Shown here piece after piece: positions 8,932 to 17,607 of a stretch of 64,000 bases of DNA. Source of the stretch: Planobispora rosea. GTDB taxonomy: Bacteria; Actinomycetota; Actinomycetes; Streptosporangiales; Streptosporangiaceae. The DNA lies in NCBI RefSeq assembly GCF_014648175.1, contig NZ_BMQP01000009.1, forward strand, positions 1-64,000. Reading direction: 5' to 3'. Under the pieces are notes generated by a model. The model did not search any database, was not told where the DNA came from, and saw only the letters and a program-made list of their open reading frames with translations. How positions within the stretch are numbered: the stretch's first letter is position 1; each line of letters begins with the position of its first letter. Position numbers and translations under genes: made by a program.

Positions 8932-9846
8932 ATGAGCAAGCCCGTCCTGGAAGCGGCGGCGCAGGCCTTCGCCGACGCGACCGCGAACCCGCCGTATCTG
9001 TTCCAGCTCCCCGTCGAGGACGGCCGCAAGGCCGTCGACGAGGCCCAGTCGCCCGAGCTCGACGTCCCCGGCACCACCCGTGAGACGGTGGACCACCTGA
9101 CGATCTTCCGCCCGGCCGACGCCGACCGGCCGCTGCCGGTGATCCTCTACATCCACGGCGCCGGCTGGGTCTTCGGCAACGACCACACTCACGGCCGTCT
9201 GGCGCGCGAGCTGGCGCTGGGCGTCGGCGCGGCCGTGGTGTTCGTCAACTACGACCGTTCGCCCGAGGCCCCCTATCCGGCCGCGATCAACCAGAACCTG
9301 GCCGCCGCCCGCTGGGTCGTTCAGCACGGCGCCACCTTCGGGCTCGACCCCTCGCGGATGGCGGTCGCCGGCGACTCGGTCGGCGGCAACATGAGCGCCG
9401 CACTCACCCTGCAGGTCAAAGGCGAGATCCCGCTCAGGGCGCAGGTGCTGTTCTACCCCGTCACCGACGCCAGCTTCGACACCGACTCCTACCAACAGTT
9501 CGCCACCGGCTACTTCCTGCGCCGCGACGGCATGCAGTGGTTCTGGGATCAGTACACCACCGATCCGGCCCAGCGCGCCGAGATCACCGCCTCGCCGCTG
9601 CGTGCCACCACCGAGCAACTCGCTGGGCTGCCGCCCGCGCTCGTCATCACCGCCGAAGCCGATGTCCTGCGCGACGAGGGCGAAGCCTACGCCGACAAAC
9701 TCCGCGAAGCCGGCGTCCCGGTCGTCGCGGTCCGCTACCAGGGCATCATTCACGACTTCGTCATGCTCAACGCCCTGCGCTCCACCCACGCCGCCCAGGC
9801 CGCCATCACCCAGGCCGTCATCTTCCTCAAGGGAGCCCTGTCATGA
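8932..9846 (+). CDS. alpha/beta hydrolase, hormone-sensitive lipase (family IV) type
   Basis: A 304-residue esterase/lipase of the Abhydrolase_3 family. It shows the oxyanion-hole motif as HGAGW (usually HGGG), the nucleophile elbow GDSVGGN, an acid region ADVLRDEGEAYAD and a terminal His in GIIHDF. It should hydrolyse short acyl esters in the cytoplasm. Start 8932 is preferred because GGAGG lies 6 nt upstream; ATG 8929 is also in frame. Its stop overlaps the next start (ATGA, 9843-9846), so the two hydrolases are translationally coupled and probably share a pathway under the divergent LAL regulator. Confidence 0.85.
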   Translation: MSKPVLEAAAQAFADATANPPYLFQLPVEDGRKAVDEAQSPELDVPGTTRETVDHLTIFRPADADRPLPVILYIHGAGWVFGNDHTHGRLARELALGVGAAVVFVNYDRSPEAPYPAAINQNLAAARWVVQHGATFGLDPSRMAVAGDSVGGNMSAALTLQVKGEIPLRAQVLFYPVTDASFDTDSYQQFATGYFLRRDGMQWFWDQYTTDPAQRAEITASPLRATTEQLAGLPPALVITAEADVLRDEGEAYADKLREAGVPVVAVRYQGIIHDFVMLNALRSTHAAQAAITQAVIFLKGALS

Positions 9847-10676
9847 GCCACGATCTGCAGCTCATCCAGCACGCCAACGCCACCGGCAAGATCCCGGTCG
9901 TCTTCGTGCACGGCCTGTGGCTGCTGCCCTCCAGCTGGGACCGGTGGGCTCAGGTCTTCGACGAGGCCGGCTTCGCGCCCGTCACCCCCGGCTGGCCCGA
10001 CGACCCGCACACGGTCGCTGAGGCCAAGGAGCACCCCGAAGTGTTTGCCGACAAGAGCGTCGGCCAGGTCGCCGACCACTTTGCTGGCCTCATTGGTGAG
10101 CTGGAGCGCAAGCCGGTCGTCATCGGCCACTCCTTCGGCGGGTTGCTTACCCAGATCCTCGCCGGACGGGGCCTCGCGTGCGCGTCCGTGGCGATCGACC
10201 CGGCCCCCTTCCAGGGTGTGCTGCCATTGCCGTTCTCCTCGCTGCGCGCGGCGGCCCCGGTGCTGACCAACCCGGCCAATATCCACCGCGCGGTGCCGCT
10301 GACCTACGACCAGTTCCGCTACGCCTTCGCCAACGCCGTCAGCGAGGAGGAGGCCCGCGAGCTGTATGACACCTTCTCGGTCCCAGCGCCGGGCGCGCCG
10401 CTGTTCCAGGCCGCCGTGGCGAACTTCAACCCGTGGAGTGAGACCAAGGTCGACAGTACCAACGCCGACCGCGGCCCGCTGCTGATCATCTCTGGGGAGA
10501 AGGACCACACCGTCCCGTGGGCCATCGCCAACGCCTCCTACGGCAAGCAGGCCCGCAACACCCACCACGTCACCGAGATCACCGAGATCAAGGGACGCGG
10601 CCACTCGCTGACCATCGACAGCGGATGGCGCGAGGTCTGTGACACCGCGCTGTCCTTCGTCCGGCGCTTCATCTGA
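9843..10676 (+). CDS. alpha/beta hydrolase
   Basis: A 277-residue alpha/beta hydrolase fold protein. Seen are VVFVHGLW (oxyanion-hole strand), the nucleophile elbow GHSFGG, a late-strand acid region ISGEKDHTVP, and the catalytic His in KGRGHSLTID. The type recalls non-heme haloperoxidase/esterase-like hydrolases. No substrate can be named. It is coupled by a 4-base overlap to the preceding esterase. Confidence 0.82.
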   Translation: MSHDLQLIQHANATGKIPVVFVHGLWLLPSSWDRWAQVFDEAGFAPVTPGWPDDPHTVAEAKEHPEVFADKSVGQVADHFAGLIGELERKPVVIGHSFGGLLTQILAGRGLACASVAIDPAPFQGVLPLPFSSLRAAAPVLTNPANIHRAVPLTYDQFRYAFANAVSEEEARELYDTFSVPAPGAPLFQAAVANFNPWSETKVDSTNADRGPLLIISGEKDHTVPWAIANASYGKQARNTHHVTEITEIKGRGHSLTIDSGWREVCDTALSFVRRFI

Positions 10677-10692
10677 TCAGGAGCCCTCTGCC

Positions 10693-10862
10693 ATGATCCG
10701 CAAGGTCGTCGCCGCGGCGGGGGCCTGCGCCCGATCGGCGTGCACGGGGCCTTCGAGCGGGTGCTGCGCCTGACAGGCCTGTATGAGGCATTCCCCATCG
10801 AGGCCGACCTGACCGCCGCGCTGGCACGCCCCGATGGCATCGATGCTCAAGCCGCCGGGTGA
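10693..10862 (+). pseudogene. remnant of a STAS-domain (anti-sigma antagonist-like) gene
   Basis: An ATG at 10693 opens a few codons. After a needed shift near 10719 the frame reads LRPIGVHGAFERVLRLTGLY and FPIEADLTAALA, then stops at 10860-10862. This is the C-terminal helix pattern of SpoIIAA/RsbV-like STAS proteins. The phosphorylatable-Ser strand is missing, so it is an internally deleted, frameshifted relic. Confidence 0.6.
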
Positions 10863-11287
10863 GGGCAGCCGGCGACGGGGTGTTGCAAGGGCTCGCGAGC
10901 ATCGTGCGGGATGCCGTCTTCCGGTGAAGGCGGCACCCGCGGGCCCCGGAGGGCGGTCGCGATCGCGCCATGGCGTCGCGGGCGTCGCGCCCGCAGCTTG
11001 CCGATGCCCCTGCCCGCACCGGTGATCGGATACCGCCCACAGAGGGAGGGAGTTGCCGGTCGAACCATCCGCCCACATTTCACTGAGGGTAGCTCTAAAG
11101 TTACTGGCGGGTGCATCATGTGGGGTGCGCGGTGGGTCCGGGGGGATGACATCGCGTACCCCACGGGCCTGCCGCAGGCCCACTCATCCATCGGCATGAG
11201 TCCATACCCCCTGCGGCGGGCCAGGGTCCTGGGGCTGGCCTCGTCAGGCTGGCTCGCCGGGGGTGCCGGGTGGGTCGACGATGACGG
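10863..11287. other. non-coding gap left of the IS982 element
   Basis: No gene recognised. The first part repeats the sequence flavour seen near 2280-2400 (a STAS-tail duplicate). The right border is the IS982 terminal repeat. Confidence 0.45.
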
Positions 11288-12393
11288 CTAGACGAGTAAG
11301 TCCTAAAGCTGAGAGCGGGTACGGCGTGCGTACCGGCTGATGGACCCGCCCGTGAGGCGCGTCGGTGCTGGGCCGGGTGTTGCCCGCCCAGGCTGCGCCT
11401 CACGGCAGAGGAGTCTGGCCTCGACGCCAGGACAACAGCGACGAAGGGTGTTGAGGATCGGTTTGTGACAACAGACCTCAACACCCTTCTCACCGCACTG
11501 TACGTCACGATCGACGATTGGCTCGGTGCTGCCGGCGCCCCGGCCCGCCTGGGCCGCCCACCCCGGCTGACCGACGCCGAACTTCTCACCGTGGCCATCG
11601 CCCAAGCCCTGCTGGGCATCCGCTCCGAGACCCGCTGGCTGCGCTTCCTGCCCGCGCATCTGCCCGGTGCCTTCCCCTACCTGCCCGGCCAGTCCGGCTA
11701 CAACAAACGCCTGCGCGCGGCCCTGCCCCTGCTCCAACGCGCCATCACCGCCCTGGCCCGCGACACCGACCTGTGGGCCGACCCGGTGTGGGTCGTCGAC
11801 TCCACCCCCGTCGAATGCGGCCGCTGCCGACCTACCGCGCAGCGCTCGAACCTGGCCGGGTGGGCCGGCTACGGCTACTGCCGCTCCCACTCGCGCTATT
11901 TCTGGGGGCTGCGCCTGCACCTGGTGTGCACCCCCGCCGGGCTACCGATCACCTGGGCCCTGGCCACCCCCAAGCTGGATGAGCGCCAGGTGCTGATGGC
12001 CATGCTCGACCACGACCCGCATCTGACGGCCGAACGCCCCGGTCTGCTGATCATCGCGGACAAGGGGTATGTGTCGGCCGAGCTCGACGCCTACCTGGCC
12101 CAGCGGGGCGTGCGGCTGCTACGGCCCTCCTACCGCAACCTCGCGCGCCGGCCCGGCGAGCAGTTCCTCAAAACCGGTCCGTCAGCTGATCGAGTCGGTC
12201 AGCGACACCCTCAAGGGCCAGCTTGATCTGGAACTGCACGGCGGGCGCAGCCCGCTGGGCGTCGCGGTCCGCGTCGCCCAGCGGATCTTGGCGTTGACCG
12301 CCGCGATCTGGCACAACCGTGCCACCGGACAGCCCGTCACCCGGTCACTGATCGCCTACGACCACTGACCGGACTTCGGACTTACTCGTCTAG
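11288..12393 (+). mobile_element. IS982-family insertion sequence, inactivated
   Basis: Terminal inverted repeats ACGAGTAAGTCC (11292-11303) and its complement (12378-12389) bound a 1.1-kb element with one transposase frame. CTAG stands outside both ends and may be a 4-bp target duplication; being palindromic, it could instead be part of the repeat. The transposase is frameshifted, so the copy should not move by itself. Confidence 0.82.
11465..12368 (+). pseudogene. IS982-family transposase, frameshifted
   Basis: The N-terminus (TDLNTLLTALYVTIDDWLG) and the catalytic residues VVDSTPVEC (first Asp) and ADKGY (second Asp) are in one frame. That frame stops at 12224-12226. The C-terminal part with the catalytic Glu (LDLELHGGRSPLG) lies one frame over and runs to 12368. 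The break is at an AAAA run (12170-12173), where one extra A would explain the shift. A +1 shift there is not the usual programmed type, so inactivation is the simpler reading. Confidence 0.82.
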
Positions 12394-12395
12394 GG

Positions 12396-12569
12396 CCTGA
12401 GCATCCCGACACCCTGGCCACCCGGCATGATCTGGCCCACTGGAGCGGAGAGGCCGGGGATACGCAAGCGGCCCGTGACCAGTTCGCCGCGCTGCTACCC
12501 GTCGCCGAGCGGGTCCTGGGCTCCGAGCACCGCCTCACGCTCTCCGTCCGGCAGGCGCTTTCGTCCTGA
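12396..12569 (+). pseudogene. C-terminal fragment of a tetratricopeptide-repeat protein
   Basis: Directly right of the IS982 end the frame reads PEHPDTLATRHDLAHWSG, then QFAALLPVAERVLGSEH, and stops at 12567-12569. This is the typical 42-residue TPR unit of large actinomycete NB-ARC/TPR proteins. No matching upstream part is seen left of the element, so deletion accompanied or followed the insertion. Confidence 0.75.
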
Positions 12570-12690
12570 CCGGCGCAGGAGCCGTCCGGCCCCGCCTCTG
12601 GTGGGGGCCAGGAGTAGACAGTGCCGTCGGCCGGCAAGCGCTGAGGTGATCTCGTGTGCCGTCGCACTGGCCGCCGCCTACGGCCGGCCC

Positions 12691-12842
12691 CCTTTTCCGG
12701 CTCACTTGGTCTGCCCTTCTACCGCAGAGCAGCGCGCCAGGTCTGGGGCCAGTCCGGTCGATGTAGCCCGAGATGAAGCGCCCAACCCGCCCGGTGTAGC
12801 TCACGGAACCTTTCGGGGGGCAGACCAAGTACGCCGGAAAGG
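12691..12842. repeat. MITE-like inverted-repeat pair (dispersed repeat copies D and E)
   Basis: The left arm (12691-12715) ends CACTTGGTCTGCCC. The right arm (about 12817-12842) is its near-exact complement, reading GGGCAGACCAAGT then CCGGAAAGG. Roughly 23 of 25 positions pair, with about 100 bp between the arms and no coding capacity. The arms share the core of copies A-C, so this may be a miniature non-autonomous element or two copies of a regulatory or transposon-end sequence. Confidence 0.5.
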
Positions 12843-13159
12843 GACCAACCGCAGGTCAGTTGGTGGAGGCGGAAGCAGAGGTTTCGGCTGTGGACAGCCG
12901 TGCCCGACGTGGAGCCGGATTGGTCCCCGCAGCGGCCTGACTGTGCTGACCTGGTCAGACGCAGTCTCGGGAACCGGACAGAGGGCGGATTCTGTCCGGT
13001 GAGCCCAACGCGCTGAGCTGGGCAGACGCCCGGCGAGCCGGTACCCGATCATGCAGGCCGCACGACTTGTAAACGAATGTCCGATCATACAGACATGTCG
13101 TGCATAGCCATGCAGCCGCCGCATCATAGAAATCAACATAGCCTCTGACCTGCGCTCCG

Positions 13160-13187
13160 CCCCTCTGACGCTTACCTCGTCTGCCCC
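13160..13187 (-). repeat. dispersed repeat, copy C
   Basis: The plus strand reads CTCTGACGCTTACCTCGTCT then GCCCCC. It matches copy B over TGACGCTTAC and GTCTGC with two substitutions in the middle. The flanking CTGACCTGYG is also shared with copy B. Confidence 0.5.
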
Positions 13188-13218
13188 CGCTGCTGACACC
13201 GCGATGCTCTCGCCCGGG

Positions 13219-13773
13219 TCAGGACTCGCAGGTGACCTCGACCTCAGCGGTGCAGCTGTCGGTGCCGGCACCGCCGGTGGCGCGGTCGGAGCCGAGGCCG
13301 CCGAGCAGTGTGTCATTGCCACCGTTGCCCGTCAGGGTGTCGTTGCCGCTGCCGGCGTTGACCAGGTCCTGGCCGGAGCCGCCCTGGAAGATGTCGCCGC
13401 CCGAGCTGAGGAAGACCAGCGACGGCAGCGAAGTGTTGTTGATGAGCAGGTCGGTGCCGGAGCTGAGGTTCGCGGTCATGTCGGTGACGCTGGACGCAGC
13501 GCAGTCCACGGTGTTGGCGTTGACCTGGACACAGGAGCCGCCCGCCGAGAGCGTAGTGAGGGTGTTGGTGACCCGGAAGTTCGAGCCGGACACGCTCACC
13601 GTGATGGCGTTGTTCGTGGTCGTCGAGGTGATAGCCAGGCGCCCGTTGCTGTTGCTGATGTTGCCGGCGGCATGCGCAGGACCGGTGAAGGCGAGCAGCG
13701 GCACGGCCATCGCCGTGCCGACGAGGAGCGCGCGCAGCCCGGCGGTTCGGATTGCGCCGATGTGGTTCCGCAT
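13219..13773 (-). CDS. secreted RTX-like calcium-binding repeat protein
   Basis: A 184-residue exported protein. The N-terminal signal peptide ends near AHA (residue 36). A beta-rich middle is followed, near residues 130-175, by glycine/aspartate repeats of the hemolysin type (GGSGQDLVNAGSGNDTLTGN, then GGNDTLLGG). In this family such nonapeptides bind calcium in a parallel beta-roll. Four Cys (one pair flanking the middle, one pair at the C-terminus) could form disulfides. Start 13773 has AGGGGG 6 nt upstream. It has no partner exporter nearby and is probably a Sec-exported small surface or extracellular protein. Confidence 0.8.
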   Translation of the reverse strand: MRNHIGAIRTAGLRALLVGTAMAVPLLAFTGPAHAAGNISNSNGRLAITSTTTNNAITVSVSGSNFRVTNTLTTLSAGGSCVQVNANTVDCAASSVTDMTANLSSGTDLLINNTSLPSLVFLSSGGDIFQGGSGQDLVNAGSGNDTLTGNGGNDTLLGGLGSDRATGGAGTDSCTAEVEVTCES

Positions 13774-13965
13774 GGGGATCCCCCTGTGATTGATGGTGTC
13801 TGTGGGCGGGCTCTTCATGACGTCGCCCGTACCCACCGATTGAAGCGCGGAGGTCTCAGGGGTTCTGCGGCCAAATACACGTTCGGGAAGCGCGATCGTG
13901 AGGCGCCTAGCAGATTCCGGACAGTCAGCTACATAAGCTGACAGAAGTCTGGAAGAGGTAGGTAC

Positions 13966-14255
13966 GTGACGAGGCGTCGTAGGCAGTTCTCGCCCGAGTT
14001 CAAGGAAGAAGCCGTCCGCATGGTGCTGGAGGGCGAGCGGACGGTCGCGTCGGTGGCACGCGAGTTCGGGATCAACGCCAGCACCCTGGGCAGTTGGGTG
14101 CACCGGCACCGGATCGTGCACGGCCACCATGAGCCGCCGGTCTCCGGGCCGGAGCGGGCCCGCATCCGGGAGCTGGAGCGAGAAAACGCCGAGTTGCGCG
14201 AGAAGCTGGCGTTCTTGAAAAAGCAGCGGCCTTCTTCGCGGCCGAGACTCGATGA
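13966..14255 (+). pseudogene. IS3-family OrfA, frameshifted
   Basis: It starts RRRQFSPEFKEEAVRMVLEG, has an HTH (VASVAREFGINASTLGSW) and a leucine-zipper-like tail (ELERENAELREKLAFLKK). After the A-run near 14215 the expected ending AAAFFAAETR-stop is found only in the -1 frame and closes at 14255, overlapping the OrfB start (ATGA). A one-base loss in the A-run, or slippage, explains this. Unshifted reading continues to 14301 without similarity. Confidence 0.75.
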
Positions 14256-14566
14256 CGCTGGCCAAGTACGAGCTGATCGAGGCGGAGAAGGCGCACCATA
14301 AGATCGCGCGAATGTGCACCTGGCTGGAGGTATCACGCTCGGGCTACTACGAGTGGCGCACCCGGCCGGCCTCGGCCACCGCGCACCGCCGCGCACTGCT
14401 GGCCGCCCTGGTCGCCGAGATCTTCGCCGACTCCCACGAGACCTACGGCTACCGGCGCGTCCACGCCGCCCTGGCCCGGCGCGGCGAGCACTGCTCGACC
14501 GAGCTGGTGCGGGCCCTGATGCGGGTCACGTCCAGCGAAGTGGTGTATGAGCCGACCTTCGCGTGA
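14252..14566 (+). pseudogene. IS3-family OrfB, truncated
   Basis: Only the N-terminal HTH_21 part is left (IARMCTWLEVSRSGYYEWR, ETYGYRRVHAALARRGE). Similarity ends at about 14522, where the IS256 terminal repeat begins, and the last 14 codons are IS256 sequence. The integrase core with its DDE residues is missing, and no remainder is found on the far side of IS256. Confidence 0.82.
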
Positions 14567-15945
14567 TCCTGTTTCTGCAGGTTAAGCGGTAAGTGTCTGC
14601 GGCAGCGGATTCTGCCCCGGTGTGTCGCCGCAGATCAGGCGAAGGCGGACCTTGGCCAGCACGTCCAGCCCCATGTAGCGGCGCGCCTCGGTCCACTCAT
14701 CGGTCTGCTCGGCCAAAACCGCCCCGACGAGGCGGATGATCGCAGCCCGGTCGGGGAAGATCCCGACCACGTCGGTGCGCCGCCGGATCTCCTTGTTCAA
14801 CCGCTCCTGCGGGTTGTTCGACCAGATCTGCTTCCAGACCTCGCGCGGGAACGCGGCGAAGGCCAGCAGGTCCTCCCGCGCCGCCTCCAGATGCGTCGCC
14901 GCGGCCGGATACTTCGCCTCCAGAGCGTCGATGACCCAGGTGTGCTGGGTGCGCACCGCCTCGCTGGTGGGCTGGTCGAAGATGGTGCGCACCAGGGTCG
15001 CCACCCACGGCTGCGCCGACTTGGGCACGGTGGTGAGCAGATTCCGCAGGTAGTGGGTGCGACAGCGCTGCCAGGCCGCGCCCGCCAGCGTCGCACCGAC
15101 CGCCTCCATCAAGCCCCGGTGGGCATCGGAGACGACCAATTGCACTCCCGACAGGCCCCGCGCCACCAGGCCCCGCAGGAAGCCCAGCCAGCCGGCGCCG
15201 TCTTCGGCCGAGGTCACCTCCAGCCCCAGGATCTCCCGGCGGCCGTCGGCGCCCGCGGCGGTGGCGACCAGCACGTGCACGTTCACCGTGCGCCCGTCCT
15301 CGCGGACCTTCTGCGTGAGTGCGTCCAGCCACACGAACGCATACGGGCCGCCATCCAGCGGGCGGGTCCGGAACGCCTCCACCTGCCCGTCCAGCACCTT
15401 GGCCATCTCCGAGACCTGGCTCTTGGAGATGTGCTGCACCCCGAGTTGCTCGATCAGCTTGTCGACCCGGCGGGTGGAGACGCCCAGCAGGTAGCTGGTG
15501 GCCACCACACTGATCAGGGCCTGTTCGGCGCGGCGGCGGCGCTGCAGCAGCCAATCCGGAAAGTAGCTGCCCGAACGCAGTTTCGGAATGGCCAGCTCGA
15601 CGGTTCCGGCGCGGGTGTCCCAGCCGCGGGTCCGGTAGCCGTTGCGGCGATTGGCCCGCTCGCTGCTGCGTTCGCCGTAGGCGGCGCCGCACAAGCTGTT
15701 GGCCTCGGCCGACATCAACGCCTCGGCCATGGTCTTCACCATGGAGCGCAACAGATCCGGGTCGCTGGTCTGAATCTGCTCCGCCAGCCAGGCGGCGGGG
15801 TCCACACTGTTGTTCGCGGCCATCGCTTGCTTCTCCTTCGATCTTGATGTCGCAATCACGAAGGATCACGCGATGGCCGTTCTCATGTCCGGCGGCACGC
15901 CTGTGTGCTGGGGAAACTCTTACACCACTTCCATGGACGTAACCC
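14523..15945 (-). mobile_element. IS256-family (Mutator) insertion sequence, probably intact
   Basis: Ends match as 29-bp imperfect inverted repeats (14523-14551 and 15917-15945, 25 of 29 positions; core GAAGTGGTGTA). A full-length transposase lies inside. The 8-9 bp just outside the two ends differ, so no target duplication is left. Together with the cut IS3 OrfB this suggests a deletion next to the element after insertion. Confidence 0.85.
14582..15823 (-). CDS. IS256-family transposase
   Basis: A 413-residue Mutator-type transposase of normal length. The catalytic DDE residues appear in FVWLDALTQKV, VVSDAHRGLMEA and SNNPQERLNKEIRRR. The conserved C/H region RCRTHYLRNLL is present. Start 15823 follows AAGGAG with 6-nt spacing; an in-frame start at 15859 is less likely. 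No frameshift or missing motif is seen, so this is the only element in the window that looks mobile. Confidence 0.92.
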   Translation of the reverse strand: MAANNSVDPAAWLAEQIQTSDPDLLRSMVKTMAEALMSAEANSLCGAAYGERSSERANRRNGYRTRGWDTRAGTVELAIPKLRSGSYFPDWLLQRRRRAEQALISVVATSYLLGVSTRRVDKLIEQLGVQHISKSQVSEMAKVLDGQVEAFRTRPLDGGPYAFVWLDALTQKVREDGRTVNVHVLVATAAGADGRREILGLEVTSAEDGAGWLGFLRGLVARGLSGVQLVVSDAHRGLMEAVGATLAGAAWQRCRTHYLRNLLTTVPKSAQPWVATLVRTIFDQPTSEAVRTQHTWVIDALEAKYPAAATHLEAAREDLLAFAAFPREVWKQIWSNNPQERLNKEIRRRTDVVGIFPDRAAIIRLVGAVLAEQTDEWTEARRYMGLDVLAKVRLRLICGDTPGQNPLPQTLTA

Positions 15946-15990
15946 GGCCGGACGGCTTCTCCCGCGGTCTGCCTGCGTGGACGCGCCGTC

Positions 15991-17607
15991 TCAGACGGTG
16001 AACCGGCTCACCAGCTCGCGCAGCGATGTGCTCATCTCCGCCAGCTCCGCCGCTGCCTGACGTGACTGCTCCACCCCTTCGGTGGTCACCGCTGCGGCCT
16101 CGGCGACGCCGGCGATGTTGGCGGCGATCTCGTTGCTGAAGGTCGCCGCGTCGGCGACGTTGCGGTTCATCTCCCCGGTGGTGGCGGTCTGCTCCTCCAC
16201 CGCCGCGGCGATCGCCGCCTGGTGGTCGTTGATCCGGCCGGTGATCTCGCTGATCCGGCCGATGGCCTCCATCGCGGCCGTCGTGTCGGCCTGGATCGCG
16301 GTGACCCGCCGGGCGATGTCCTCGGTGGCCTTGGCGGTCTCCTGGGCCAGGTCCTTGACCTCGCCCGCGACGACGGCGAAACCCTTGCCGGACTCCCCGG
16401 CCCGGGCGGCCTCGATGGTGGCGTTCAGCGCCAGCAGGTTGGTCTGCTCGGCGATCGAGGTGATCGTCTTGATGACATCGCCGATCTCGGCCGAGGAGGT
16501 CTCCAACTGGGCCATCATCGTGTTGGTGGTCTCGGCCACGCGCACGGCCTCGGCGGTGACGGAGGCGGCCGCGGAGGTGCTGCGGGAGATCTCCTCGATC
16601 GCCACGCCCATCTCCTCACCGCCCGCTGCCACGACCTCCACGTTGCGCGAGACGTCCGCTGCGGCGGCGGCGACCACGCCGGACTGGACGCTGGACTCCT
16701 CGGCTGAGGCCGCGATCTGCTCGGCGACCTGGGACAGCTGAACCGAGGAGGCGGCCAGCGAGGTGCTGTGGTCCGCCAGCACCGTCACCGTGGTGTGCAG
16801 GGATTCGGCGGTGACGTCCACGGCGTCGCCCAGCTGGCCGAGTTCGTCGCGGCGCGTCATCCGCAGCCGCACGGTCAGGTCGCCGCGGGCCAGTAGGCCG
16901 AGGGCGGACACGACCCTGCGGAGCGGATGCACCACCGACCGGGTGGCGGTGATGCTCAGGCCGGCCGCCGTGATCAGAGCCGCGATCAGCGTGCCGAGCA
17001 GGATCCGCTCACTGTCGCTCTTGACTTCGGCCGCCTCCTTCTGCAACGCGACCACGCGTCCGGCCAGGGAGTCGATCAACGCCGCGTTGATCTCCAGGCT
17101 GGCGGAGTAGGACTCGGCGGCCTCGCCGCCGTTGATGCTGTTCATGGCCTCGGCACGGGCTTCACGGGTGTCCTGGGCCAGCAGCTCCATGATCTTGGCG
17201 TCCCAGGTGAAGAAGTCATCCCAGGCGGGGCGGAGCTTGTCGAACTGCGCGCGCTCAGCCGGTGTCAGATATTCGACGTGGGTGGCGTCGATCGTGTCGT
17301 AGAGGGCCTGCTTGCTCTCCAACTCACCCTTGCGGTTGTAGGCGTCGGGCCCGGTGGCCACCTTGCCGCCGAAGGCGCCGGCGTCGGCCACGACCAGTCC
17401 CTGCCAGCCGGTGATGTCGGCGGCGTAGTAGCTGAGTTTCTGGACGTCGTCTTCGACCTGCTTCAGCTGGTCCATGCGCATGCTGATGTCGTACTGGCTG
17501 CCCATCCCGAAGCGGCCCACGGCGACCGAGACGATGATCAGTAGTGTGACCAGGAGAAACGAGAGCCCGAGTCGTTTTCCGACTCCCAGGTTCTGCAGGC
17601 GGGACAT
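15991..17607 (-). CDS. methyl-accepting chemotaxis protein
   Basis: A 538-residue receptor. TM1 is at about 12-32, followed by an extracytoplasmic four-helix-bundle domain (about 35-185), TM2 at about 190-212, a HAMP domain (RSVVHPLRRVVSAL, then ARGDLTVRL) and a long signalling coiled coil. The coil tip carries the conserved EQTNLLALNATIEAARAGE motif followed by GKGFAVVAGEVKDLAQE. No C-terminal methylesterase-docking pentapeptide is visible. No cheA/cheW/cheY genes lie in the window. The ligand is unknown. Start 17607 follows GGAGG. Confidence 0.9.
   Translation of the reverse strand: MSRLQNLGVGKRLGLSFLLVTLLIIVSVAVGRFGMGSQYDISMRMDQLKQVEDDVQKLSYYAADITGWQGLVVADAGAFGGKVATGPDAYNRKGELESKQALYDTIDATHVEYLTPAERAQFDKLRPAWDDFFTWDAKIMELLAQDTREARAEAMNSINGGEAAESYSASLEINAALIDSLAGRVVALQKEAAEVKSDSERILLGTLIAALITAAGLSITATRSVVHPLRRVVSALGLLARGDLTVRLRMTRRDELGQLGDAVDVTAESLHTTVTVLADHSTSLAASSVQLSQVAEQIAASAEESSVQSGVVAAAAADVSRNVEVVAAGGEEMGVAIEEISRSTSAAASVTAEAVRVAETTNTMMAQLETSSAEIGDVIKTITSIAEQTNLLALNATIEAARAGESGKGFAVVAGEVKDLAQETAKATEDIARRVTAIQADTTAAMEAIGRISEITGRINDHQAAIAAAVEEQTATTGEMNRNVADAATFSNEIAANIAGVAEAAAVTTEGVEQSRQAAAELAEMSTSLRELVSRFTV

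Larger units (their letters stand above)
12570..13218. other. non-coding gap with inverted repeat pair
   Basis: No gene recognised. It includes the inverted pair 12691-12842, dispersed repeat copy C, and two similar words CCGATCATGCAG (about 13046) and CCGATCATACAG (about 13081) in a locally less GC-rich stretch. Confidence 0.5.

Noticed and set aside
12160..12180. programmed frameshift in the IS982 transposase
   Set aside because: The shift needed is +1 at an AAAA run; family members are single-frame and no slippery -1 site fits.
13030..13130. CRISPR-like array
   Set aside because: Only two similar 12-bp words (CCGATCAT...CAG) with no regular spacing or further copies.
14215..14225. programmed -1 frameshift making an IS3 OrfAB fusion
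   Set aside because: The shift restores only the OrfA tail and its own stop overlapping OrfB, so a lost base is the simpler cause; the element is truncated in any case.
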